Shown in pieces: positions 32,751 to 40,226 of a DNA stretch of 64,000 nt; the first letter of the stretch is position 1; each line of letters opens with the position of its first letter. The translations under genes were made by a program, and so were the position numbers. Source of the stretch: a bacterium (GTDB taxonomy: Bacteria > CSSED10-310 > JAFGSJ01); assembly GCA_016934675.1 (NCBI GenBank), contig JAFGSJ010000018.1:1-64000 (forward strand), written 5' to 3'. The notes under the pieces were generated by a model. The model was not told where the DNA came from. It did no database searches and saw nothing but the letters and a program-made list of their open reading frames with translations.

Positions 32751-33944
32751 TCATGAGGATTGATTTGGAGAATGCTTTTTCATTTTATGCTGTGACGCTA
32801 AATGCTGTTCGGCAAAAAAGACAAATTTTTTCACGGCAAAATTGTTCTGGTCCTTATCGAGATATTCCTGCCAGTATTGCAGGGCTTTATCGAAGTTTTT
32901 ATCATAGTATTCGATTTTACCTTTTTCGATAAGGGAGAATTCAAACCGGTTATTCGGTGAATCTTTATCTGTTAGGGTGACCATATCAGCCATTGTACCA
33001 ATTTCGTTTTCCATTTGCAGATATTTATTGAGAACATTCAGAAAATCGTTCATGGAGTCTGCGCGATGCTGGGGTTTCTTATGGAGATTGTGTAAAATAA
33101 TATCATTGAGTTCGTTTGGAATGGCAGGATTAAGCGCTGCCGGTGGCACAACAGATTCATGAAGGTTTTTATAGAGAATATTCATCTCTTTTGCAGTCTC
33201 GAAAGGATGAATACCTGTTAAGAGCCGGTAAGCGATTAAAGCAAAAGAATAAATATCCGATTGAACGGTAGCGGCATCTTTCATCAATTGTTCAGGAGAA
33301 GAATATAAAGCGATATCTCCGGGAGACAACTCTTGGAGGAGTTCCACTGGATAGGGATCGACCAGACCGATATTGGTAAGAGACAGTATTCCTTTAGCAT
33401 TGATAAACAAGGCGGTGGGCTTGAGGTTAGCATGGACGAGCCCCTGGTTATGGCAGGTCTGAAGAAGCAGGCAGAGCGAGTGGAGGATGCGTAGGCCCCA
33501 TATGAGTGGAATTTCAACCGCTTCGAGCAGCATATCAGATAATCTAATCCCTTCGGGAAAGAGATTAATACAGAAATGGAGCTTACCAACTCTTCCACTC
33601 CCGACTGGTCTGAGCAGATTTCTTAATTTTAAACGCGACCAGGATTTGACCCGATCGTGGAAATTTTGAGTAGTGAGATCATTTTTAGCTATGGTCATGG
33701 GTAAGACATGAATACAATCCGTTCTGCCCTTGGCAATATAGACAGCCTTAAAATCAATCGAGAGGGAATCGCGAAAAACCTGACCGATCAGCTCATATCT
33801 ATTTTTCAGTGTCCGGGCCAGAGCTTGACCTTCGCGTGAGCAATTTGGATCGATACTGTTCGTATTGAGGAGACGCTCACGCTCACACGCATCACAAAAA
33901 AAGACAGCATCAGCAATAACCGTATCACAAAAGATACAATTCAT
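32751..33944 (-). CDS. Zinc-finger pseudokinase with C-terminal TPR-like helices
   Basis: 397 residues. An N-terminal four-Cys ribbon (CIFC...CDAC, residues 4-21) precedes a Ser/Thr kinase fold. The fold is clear in the C-lobe: LVHANLKPTALFI, YSSPEQLMKDAATVQSDIYSFALIAYRLLTGIHPF and HRADSMNDFLNVL. Yet the catalytic residues are lost: HRD is H171-A-N173, the HRDxxxxN asparagine is A178, and DFG is N191-I-G. The glycine loop and VAIK lysine are not recognisable. It should therefore not phosphorylate normally. The C-terminal 70 residues (GKIEYYDKNFDKALQYWQEY) look like one TPR. Probably a cytoplasmic scaffold; the partner is unknown. Read in the same direction as trxA, 160 bases upstream of it. 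Confidence 0.85.
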   Translation of the reverse strand: MNCIFCDTVIADAVFFCDACERERLLNTNSIDPNCSREGQALARTLKNRYELIGQVFRDSLSIDFKAVYIAKGRTDCIHVLPMTIAKNDLTTQNFHDRVKSWSRLKLRNLLRPVGSGRVGKLHFCINLFPEGIRLSDMLLEAVEIPLIWGLRILHSLCLLLQTCHNQGLVHANLKPTALFINAKGILSLTNIGLVDPYPVELLQELSPGDIALYSSPEQLMKDAATVQSDIYSFALIAYRLLTGIHPFETAKEMNILYKNLHESVVPPAALNPAIPNELNDIILHNLHKKPQHRADSMNDFLNVLNKYLQMENEIGTMADMVTLTDKDSPNNRFEFSLIEKGKIEYYDKNFDKALQYWQEYLDKDQNNFAVKKFVFFAEQHLASQHKMKKHSPNQSS

Positions 33945-34078
33945 ATCGAACCAGAATACTCCTCACGTTTAAATAGTCATGTATTCCGTGAAATCCGGGA
34001 TCGTCTCACATTCACCAGCGTCATATTTCGATGAAGTGATATCTTTGCCACAGTATACATCAATCTTGGGACAAAGTG

Positions 34079-35488
34079 TTATGGTAATTGCCCGGTCTGA
34101 TTGAACACTTCTTCTTCTCTATTGAGCAGTTCTTCACGGGTCTGGGGCATATTATTCCAGGCTTCGTCAGCTATCCGGCCATATTCTTGTGTATAGGTAT
34201 CAATTGCTGCGCGCATTTTCGTGAACACATCTTCCGAGCCCTGATTCGAGGGTCGAGCGCCATGATCACGGACGGCAGAGCGTGATATTTCCGGGCGATC
34301 GAGAATAGTGCAGGGACGGAGCAAATTGCAATTGTTCTTCTGGCCCTGCCTGATGGCTTTGAAGAATGAAGATTGTAATGCTTCCTGGAGAGTTGATGTG
34401 GAGATATTATGTTTGGAGAACTGAAAAAACACACAAGGTTCAATATCACCATTGGAATTCACGTGAAAGTATTTGCGTCCAGCAGCTATGCAACCTCCAA
34501 CCAAAGGGCCGTCGTTATGAAAATCTCCCAGAAGAATCATTTTCGTTTTCCTGAAATAGGCTACTCGCTCACGAAGATAATTCCTTTGTTCGGGTGTTGG
34601 CAGTAACTCGACTGCCGGGTCTCGTCCGACGGGCATATAATGAAAGTACCAGCCTAAAACACACCCTTTCTCGATAAAAATATCGATGTAACGATCCGAG
34701 GTAAGTATGTCCGAATTCTGACGGGTCTGGGTCGCTGAAAAACCATAAAGTAAGCCGGCTTCATTCATCAGATCGAATGTGTTCATGACTTTTCTATATT
34801 GTCCGGCACCACGCCGTTCATCAGTTTCTTTTTCAAATCCCTCCACACTGACACACGGCAAAACATTTCCGCATTCCCTTATGGTTTGCACCACCTTTTC
34901 ATCGAACAGACTGCCATTGGTAAAGACAAGGAAAGCGACATCTGCGTGTTTCTTGAATATATCGAAGAGATGTTTATAGACGAATGGTTCACCACCTGAA
35001 ATGACTGAAAAATACATACCCATTTCTTTTTGCTGATTTAAAACCGAGTCGAATTGTTCGAAACTCAATTCACGATCGCGGGAGTGCATGGCCGAATAAC
35101 AGCCATAACAGCTTAAATTGCATTTCATGGAAGGACTGATCACGGTAAAACCGGGAGGATAGAATCCGCCCGGCTTTTCTGAAAATGCCTGGCGCTTGTC
35201 TGTTCCTATCAGTAATTGGTTGAGGATGAAGCTTTCGACCAGCCTCCGGCGATGATGAGGATCAATCTCACCCATAATCTTGCGCACAACTTTAAGGGAA
35301 GGATGATTAGTCATGAAAAGCCGACGTATGTGTCGTATTTCACGCTGATAATAATCCTTACGGGCCAATTTCTCTGCCAAATAGGTCATCATGATAAAAG
35401 TATGGTCTGAACGTGCAGATAAAAAAGGTAAAAGCCAACTGAAAAAATGCTTTAATATAAAATGCTTAATATCAACTAAATGTCCCAT
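34079..35488 (-). CDS. Radical SAM/SPASM-type enzyme
   Basis: 469 residues. The radical SAM cluster is C123-NLS-C127-YG-C130, followed by the GGEP motif in SVISGGEPFVYKHLF and later barrel strands (FLVFTNGSLFDEK, PCVSVEGFEKETDERRG). The C-terminal part has C-rich segments (GGCIAAGRKYFHVNSNGDIE, PCVFFQF, NCNLLRPCTILDRP) typical of an auxiliary-cluster SPASM or twitch region. Residues 1-110 form a helical N-terminal extension. Enzymes of this type mature peptides or modify lipids and cofactors; no precursor peptide gene is evident beside it, so the substrate is unknown. Confidence 0.88.
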   Translation of the reverse strand: MGHLVDIKHFILKHFFSWLLPFLSARSDHTFIMMTYLAEKLARKDYYQREIRHIRRLFMTNHPSLKVVRKIMGEIDPHHRRRLVESFILNQLLIGTDKRQAFSEKPGGFYPPGFTVISPSMKCNLSCYGCYSAMHSRDRELSFEQFDSVLNQQKEMGMYFSVISGGEPFVYKHLFDIFKKHADVAFLVFTNGSLFDEKVVQTIRECGNVLPCVSVEGFEKETDERRGAGQYRKVMNTFDLMNEAGLLYGFSATQTRQNSDILTSDRYIDIFIEKGCVLGWYFHYMPVGRDPAVELLPTPEQRNYLRERVAYFRKTKMILLGDFHNDGPLVGGCIAAGRKYFHVNSNGDIEPCVFFQFSKHNISTSTLQEALQSSFFKAIRQGQKNNCNLLRPCTILDRPEISRSAVRDHGARPSNQGSEDVFTKMRAAIDTYTQEYGRIADEAWNNMPQTREELLNREEEVFNQTGQLP

Positions 35489-35559
35489 GAAAAGCCTCCA
35501 CTACCAATCTTGTCTCAAGAAATCACAGGGCAATTCTATTATGACAAATTTCCTTTTCC

Positions 35560-35588
35560 ATTATAATTGCATTCATTGAAAATATCAA
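35560..35588 (-). promoter_or_regulatory. Sigma-70 promoter of the radical SAM gene
   Basis: On the minus strand TTGATA (35588-35583), a 17-base spacer and a perfect TATAAT (35565-35560), about 70 bases before ATG 35488. Confidence 0.6.
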
Positions 35589-35814
35589 TGAACTCAGAAT
35601 CCTTTCTGGGATATTCGCGTCACATGCATGCACCGAGCAGTATGGACGCCCCAGTTCTGCTTGCAGATGGTATTGAGCACGAGATGGCTTTATCTTGCTT
35701 TCTGTCCTAAATCCGCACCTGTGTTTATCTTTCAAAAGGATTTTGAATTATCGGAATGGGTGAGCTAGGATAATTCGAAAATGTATGACCATGAGTATGG
35801 ACCAATCGCTTGAC

Positions 35815-35843
35815 TTGACAATACGGTCAAAAAAATGTATCGT
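35815..35843 (+). promoter_or_regulatory. Sigma-70 promoter of the DUF4388/J-domain gene
   Basis: TTGACA at 35815-35820, a 17-base spacer and TATCGT at 35838-35843; predicted start near 35850, inside the palindrome. Confidence 0.6.
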
Positions 35844-35845
35844 AC

Positions 35846-35860
35846 TAACTGTCACAGTTA
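35846..35860. promoter_or_regulatory. Operator-like palindrome TAACTGT-C-ACAGTTA
   Basis: Perfect seven-base arms around one C, overlapping the predicted transcription start of the DUF4388/J gene. The position suits a repressor, perhaps the gene's own or that of a neighbour. Confidence 0.5.
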
Positions 35861-35938
35861 AATAATCGGGGAATTGTGAGAACATGTCAAACAGTTTTCA
35901 CGGAATAGTTTCCCATTGATTTGATCGAGTGGAGAGCC

Positions 35939-37891
35939 ATGTCTCAAATCGGAAAAATCTCGAAATCCGGGATTGACAAGATTTTGAAGTGGGCTGAAAA
36001 GGGCAATAAGACAGGTGCTTTTGCCTTTTCCCGACATAACGAGAAGAAGTATGTGTATGTCAAAGAGGGCGCAATCGTTACGGCCAGTTCCAATAATCCC
36101 AAGGAACGGCTCGGACAAATCATGCTCCGTCTCGGCATGATTTCTCCTCAACAGATCGAAAAAATCCAGGAGATGCAGAAACAAGAAAATACCAAGTTCG
36201 GTAAGGCAGTCATTCAATTGCAGTATGTTGACCAGAAGGATTTGCTTATAGCCCTTCACAAGCAGACTGAAGAAATTATTGTGAATTTGTTTGATTGGCA
36301 GGATGGTGAGTTTCTGTTCTATCTCAACAAGCTTCCACCTGTTGAAGTAGGTTCATTTCCATTGACCATTGACGATCTGATCAAGACGGGTCATAGCCGA
36401 CGCGATGATTGGAAGCGTTTGGGGCCAGCCTTACCGGCAGAGTATGACATCATTGAGCTTTCTTTTGATACCCCTGCGGAAAAGCAGGATCAACAGCTCG
36501 ATGAGCAGGAATTCAAAGTCATGACCTCGATTGATGGCTTTTCAACTTTCCTGGATATCTGTTTTCAATCGGAATTATCTGACCTCGAAACCGCCAGGAT
36601 TTTGGTCAGGTTCATCGAGAAGAAGATGGTCCGAGTCAAAGATGATCTGTTCGAAAGTGATGACGATGAGACAGAAGAGACAGAAGAGGAAACTTCCGTT
36701 GCCAGCAAAGTGAGGAATAATGGTCAAAAGACGACCGATCTTGAACGAGATTTGAAACTTTTTCTGACAGATGGCAGCTATCTTGAAGCAAAGGCCCTGT
36801 TGAACGATATTATCTGTAAAGCCCACCCGGCGTCAACCGAGTCAAAACTGATCGATCTTCTTCATCTGGAAGTTGCTGCCCTTCATAATGTTCCTTCGAT
36901 CATAAACGGCTCAAATGAAGAAACAATAAAGAAAAACATCAAGGATGCTCAAACCGGTTTCATTGTTTCACGGATCGATGGTAAGTTAAACATCAAACTA
37001 TTGAGTAATATTAGTGGATTACCCAAGGAGCGGGTCCAGGAGATTATTTTCGATCTGTTTAAAAAGGGAATCATCGCGATCGAGAAGAAAACCCCGGAAG
37101 AAAAAGCGGAACCAGTCCCATCAACAGCGAAAGACCAAGGAGAAAAACCTGATCAATCCCAGGATATTGCTCAGGTTATTACGAAAAAATATCATTCGAT
37201 GGCCAAACAGGATTATTATGAAATCCTGGAAGTAAAGAAGGACGCCCAGAATGCTGATATTAAAAAGGCTTACCATACCTTGGCCAAATACTATCATCCC
37301 GATATGGTCCATGATCTCGATGACGAGAATATCAGAAAAGTAGCTGAAATCGTCTTCGAAAAGATTCAATTGGCATATAATACGCTCCACGATTCCGAGA
37401 ACAAAGCCAACTATGACCGAGCCAAGGGCTTTAATTTGACTGAAGAGGAGCAGCGTCGTTTGGCCCGTCTGAGGGCCAAAGCTGGTTTGCAATATCAGAT
37501 CGGTATGAAAGCCTATAAAGCCCGGAATTATAAAAAAGCAGTTGAATTTGTCAAATCAGCAATTGATATTAATCCGGAAGAATCGATGTACTACGGCATG
37601 CTCGCTGAAATCCAGGCCAAGAACCCCAAATGGTACACCCAGGCCAAAGAAAATGCTCTGAAAGCCATTGAATTGGATGGTCATAATCCTCTGTTTTACA
37701 TTACCTTGGGTTTGATCCATCAGGATGAGGGCCAGCCTGATGAAGCGGAGAACAATTTTCAAAAGGCCTTGATTTATGATCCGGGAAACGAGATCGCTCT
37801 CAGTCAACTGGAAAAATTGGGCAAAACTGTCAAACGTAAAGACATAGACCCGTATGACAAGATTTTCTCCAAAGACATTGCCCTCCGCTAG
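35939..37891 (+). CDS. DUF4388 (PATAN)-IDG modules-J domain-TPR protein
   Basis: 650 residues from ATG 35939 (GTGGAG upstream); the TTG at 35921 is not needed. Residues about 1-150 hold a DUF4388/PATAN-like domain (GIDKILKWAEKGNKTGAFAF, KYVYVKEGAIVTASSN, LFDWQDGEFLFYLN). Two small winged-helix-like modules follow, near residue 192 (FKVMTSIDGFSTFLDICF) and near residue 340 (GFIVSRIDGKLNIKLLSNIS), the second like the end of the acidic protein at 14142. Then a J domain (about 430-500; YEILEVKKDAQNADIKKAYH, with HPD at 453-455) and three or so TPRs to about 640. J domains stimulate DnaK-type chaperones; PATAN proteins are found in gliding and twitching regulation. Cytoplasmic. Has its own promoter and palindrome. 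Convergent with the FHA gene. Confidence 0.87.
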   Translation: MSQIGKISKSGIDKILKWAEKGNKTGAFAFSRHNEKKYVYVKEGAIVTASSNNPKERLGQIMLRLGMISPQQIEKIQEMQKQENTKFGKAVIQLQYVDQKDLLIALHKQTEEIIVNLFDWQDGEFLFYLNKLPPVEVGSFPLTIDDLIKTGHSRRDDWKRLGPALPAEYDIIELSFDTPAEKQDQQLDEQEFKVMTSIDGFSTFLDICFQSELSDLETARILVRFIEKKMVRVKDDLFESDDDETEETEEETSVASKVRNNGQKTTDLERDLKLFLTDGSYLEAKALLNDIICKAHPASTESKLIDLLHLEVAALHNVPSIINGSNEETIKKNIKDAQTGFIVSRIDGKLNIKLLSNISGLPKERVQEIIFDLFKKGIIAIEKKTPEEKAEPVPSTAKDQGEKPDQSQDIAQVITKKYHSMAKQDYYEILEVKKDAQNADIKKAYHTLAKYYHPDMVHDLDDENIRKVAEIVFEKIQLAYNTLHDSENKANYDRAKGFNLTEEEQRRLARLRAKAGLQYQIGMKAYKARNYKKAVEFVKSAIDINPEESMYYGMLAEIQAKNPKWYTQAKENALKAIELDGHNPLFYITLGLIHQDEGQPDEAENNFQKALIYDPGNEIALSQLEKLGKTVKRKDIDPYDKIFSKDIALR

Positions 37892-37939
37892 CTGAGGGAG
37901 TATCCGCGTAATCCTTCAGGCGACCACATAATCACTTGA

Positions 37940-38785
37940 TTATACAAAACGCTCCTCTTCGATGATCACTTGGTAGACGGTATCACCAATGGTAATGGTA
38001 TCGTCATGACTGAGAAAATCAGCCGGAGTCATGTTATCGTTGAGAAAAGTGCCATTGGTGCTCTCCAAATCCTTGATCAAGAATTTATTGCCGAGTATTT
38101 CGATCTCAGCGTGATTTCGAGAGGTTTTGAAATCATCAATAATAATATCGGCATCAGCTCGTCCGATAATGGTCCGTTTTTTCGTGATGGTATATTCTTT
38201 GCCCTTATCGGTTCCTTTGATAACTCTCAGGGTCAGAATCAGTTTGATATCTTCCCCTTTTCGCTTGACCGTTTCACCGGAATATTCGTCACCCCAACCC
38301 GCTGTAAAGGGAAAGAGTGTTCCACCAGCATCACTGCTTTGGCTATCAAGTCCCTGTTCCTGATACATTTTTTTCATTTTGTCCGACAGGGTAGGTTCAT
38401 CACTGGCAGGGCTTTTGGCGAATTTCGCGCCGCATTCAAGGCAAAACTTGCTGTCACTTGCGTTTTCAGCACCGCACTGGGGACATTTGATCTGGGTTTC
38501 AGAGTCGGTTGAAACATGAACGGCTTTCTGTAATGCGGCACCACACTCCATGCAGAAGCGACTCTCCGGAGGATTGTTCGAGCAGCAGGATGGACAGATA
38601 TTCGTTTTTTCCTGCTCGGGAGATGGCCGGGAGGGGGCGACCTGTTCATCTGCAACCTTTTCATCCGGCTTCTTTACGAGAAACACAGTTTTACATTTTG
38701 AACATTTCAGTTTGACTCCGGCCCCGGAAATTTTACTTTCATCAAATCGGAATTTCGTTCCACAGGAACTGCACTGGATAATCAT
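37940..38785 (-). CDS. Zinc-ribbon and FHA domain protein
   Basis: 281 residues from ATG 38785, the usual MIIQCSSCGTKFRFDESKI start of MJ0042-type CxxC fingers; the frame to 38857 is not needed. Two more zinc ribbons follow (CPSCCSNNPPESRFCMECG and CPQCGAENASDSKFCLECG). After a linker, an FHA domain occupies the last 95 residues: IIGRADADIIID, TSRNHAEIEI, KDLESTNGTFLND. FHA domains bind phosphothreonine. The only kinase-like protein in the window is the pseudokinase 4 kb away, so a partner kinase must lie elsewhere. Cytoplasmic adaptor by inference. Confidence 0.88.
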   Translation of the reverse strand: MIIQCSSCGTKFRFDESKISGAGVKLKCSKCKTVFLVKKPDEKVADEQVAPSRPSPEQEKTNICPSCCSNNPPESRFCMECGAALQKAVHVSTDSETQIKCPQCGAENASDSKFCLECGAKFAKSPASDEPTLSDKMKKMYQEQGLDSQSSDAGGTLFPFTAGWGDEYSGETVKRKGEDIKLILTLRVIKGTDKGKEYTITKKRTIIGRADADIIIDDFKTSRNHAEIEILGNKFLIKDLESTNGTFLNDNMTPADFLSHDDTITIGDTVYQVIIEEERFV

Positions 38786-38901
38786 TATTCTCACCCCCAC
38801 CGAAAAACAACAAACTATCTCACAGTATACAAACAACGACTCCTTCCTGGTATTCAATCATGATCAGTGTAGCGAAAAAAAACGAGTAAGTCAAAGGTAA
38901 A

Positions 38902-39879
38902 TTAACGTAGACCAATTTTTTCGCGGACCGTAGCCATAGTTTCTTGAGCAATTGTGCGGCATCTTTGACTGCCTGTTTCAAGGATTTGCCGGAGATAATC
39001 ATGATCGTGTCGCATGGTTTGATAGGTCTCATTTATCGGAGACAATTCTGCGATAATGTGCTCCCCCAGGATTTTTTTACAATCAATACAACCGATACCA
39101 GCACGTCGGCATTCAAACGAGATATGGTTAATTTCATCTTCGGAAGAGAAATATTGATGGAGAGAAAAAATATTACAAATTTCAGGATTCCCGGGGTCTG
39201 TCCGGCGGATGCGGGCGGGGTCTGTCACGGCTTTATTAAGTTTCATCTGGATAACCTGGGCCGGTTCTGTCAGAGAGATAGTATTGCCCATGCTTTTTGA
39301 CATTTTGGCTTGACCGTCTAAACCGAGGATTCGGCGTGCCTTTCCTAAAACTGCTTGTGGTTCCGGGAAAGTATCTCCAAAGGTGGCATTGAATTTCCTG
39401 ACGATTTCACGAGTCAGTTCGATATGTTGGACCTGGTCTTCTCCGACAGGGACTGCCTCGGCTTTATATATTACAATATCGGCAGCCTGGAGGACGGGAT
39501 AAGCAAATAAGCCCAGATTGATATTCTGGTTGAATTGCTGGGATTTTTGCTTATATTGGGTCATTCGTTCCAAATCACCCATCCTGGTCACCGTGCCCAA
39601 AATCCAAGCTAGTTCCGTGTGTTCCGGAACAGTCGATTGAATGAACAAGGTGCAATTATTCGGGTCAAGACCCGCTGCTATACATACCGCGACCGCATCG
39701 AGTATTTTCTGCTGCATAACGGACGGATCGTACGGAATAGTGATCGCATGATAATCAACCACAGAGAAAATCGAATCGTACTCCTTGGTCAGTGCAACCC
39801 AGTTTTTCAGAGCGCCCAAGTAGTTGCCCAGATGAATATCACCACTTGGTTGGATGCCTGAAAAGAGTCTTTTTTCCAT
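38902..39879 (-). CDS. trpS: Tryptophanyl-tRNA synthetase
   Basis: 325 residues, full length for the bacterial enzyme. Class I signatures are SGDIHLGNYLGAL (HIGH variant HLGN, residues 16-19) and KMSKSMGN near residue 193; the tryptophan pocket motif PVGEDQVQHIELTREIVRKF is present. ATG 39879. It charges tRNA-Trp. Stands alone, divergent from the ABC-F gene. Confidence 0.95.
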   Translation of the reverse strand: MEKRLFSGIQPSGDIHLGNYLGALKNWVALTKEYDSIFSVVDYHAITIPYDPSVMQQKILDAVAVCIAAGLDPNNCTLFIQSTVPEHTELAWILGTVTRMGDLERMTQYKQKSQQFNQNINLGLFAYPVLQAADIVIYKAEAVPVGEDQVQHIELTREIVRKFNATFGDTFPEPQAVLGKARRILGLDGQAKMSKSMGNTISLTEPAQVIQMKLNKAVTDPARIRRTDPGNPEICNIFSLHQYFSSEDEINHISFECRRAGIGCIDCKKILGEHIIAELSPINETYQTMRHDHDYLRQILETGSQRCRTIAQETMATVREKIGLR

Positions 39880-40226
39880 ATTTTATCAGCCAAAGGTTGT
39901 CCAATCCTTTTGACCGACCTCCTTTCTGAAAAGCTCACTCTAAAGACACAGTACTGTTTTTCTTGGATACATCAAGTTAATTTCTTTTATGTCACTTTTG
40001 GCTCGATTCATCAAGTGCAAAGAGGGACATTTCTGAACGAGCCCTCAAGCAGATACGCTGAAGCCCCCCTTCTCGTCCATTCTCCAGTTTGGATGGGCAG
40101 AACAATCGGTTTGTGCCGGTCAGGATTCATAAAATTGACAAAGCTGACAAGAGTAATACAAATGAACCTGATATTTTAGTATTGAGCTTAATTGAGAGTG
40201 AAGCCCTTGAAGGATTCGGTCATACA
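39880..40226. other. Divergent intergenic region before the ABC-F gene
   Basis: About 350 bases. Apart from the promoter-like TTGACA/TACAAA at 40135-40162 I see nothing. The open frame that runs from 40089 into the ABC-F gene is upstream read-through. Confidence 0.45.
40135..40162 (+). promoter_or_regulatory. Possible promoter of the ABC-F gene
   Basis: TTGACA at 40135-40140, a 16-base spacer and TACAAA at 40157-40162, about 65 bases before ATG 40227. Confidence 0.45.

Larger units (their letters stand above)
35489..35938. other. Divergent intergenic region with two promoters and an operator-like palindrome
   Basis: 450 bases between the radical SAM gene and the DUF4388/J gene. A promoter faces each gene (35560-35588 minus, 35815-35843 plus), and a palindrome lies at 35846-35860. 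A 70-codon minus-strand frame (35523-35735) overlaps the minus promoter and has no recognisable domain, so it is not called. Confidence 0.6.

Noticed and set aside
37881-37898. CCCTC/GAGGG hairpin between convergent genes as terminator
   Set aside because: Short stem and no T-tract.
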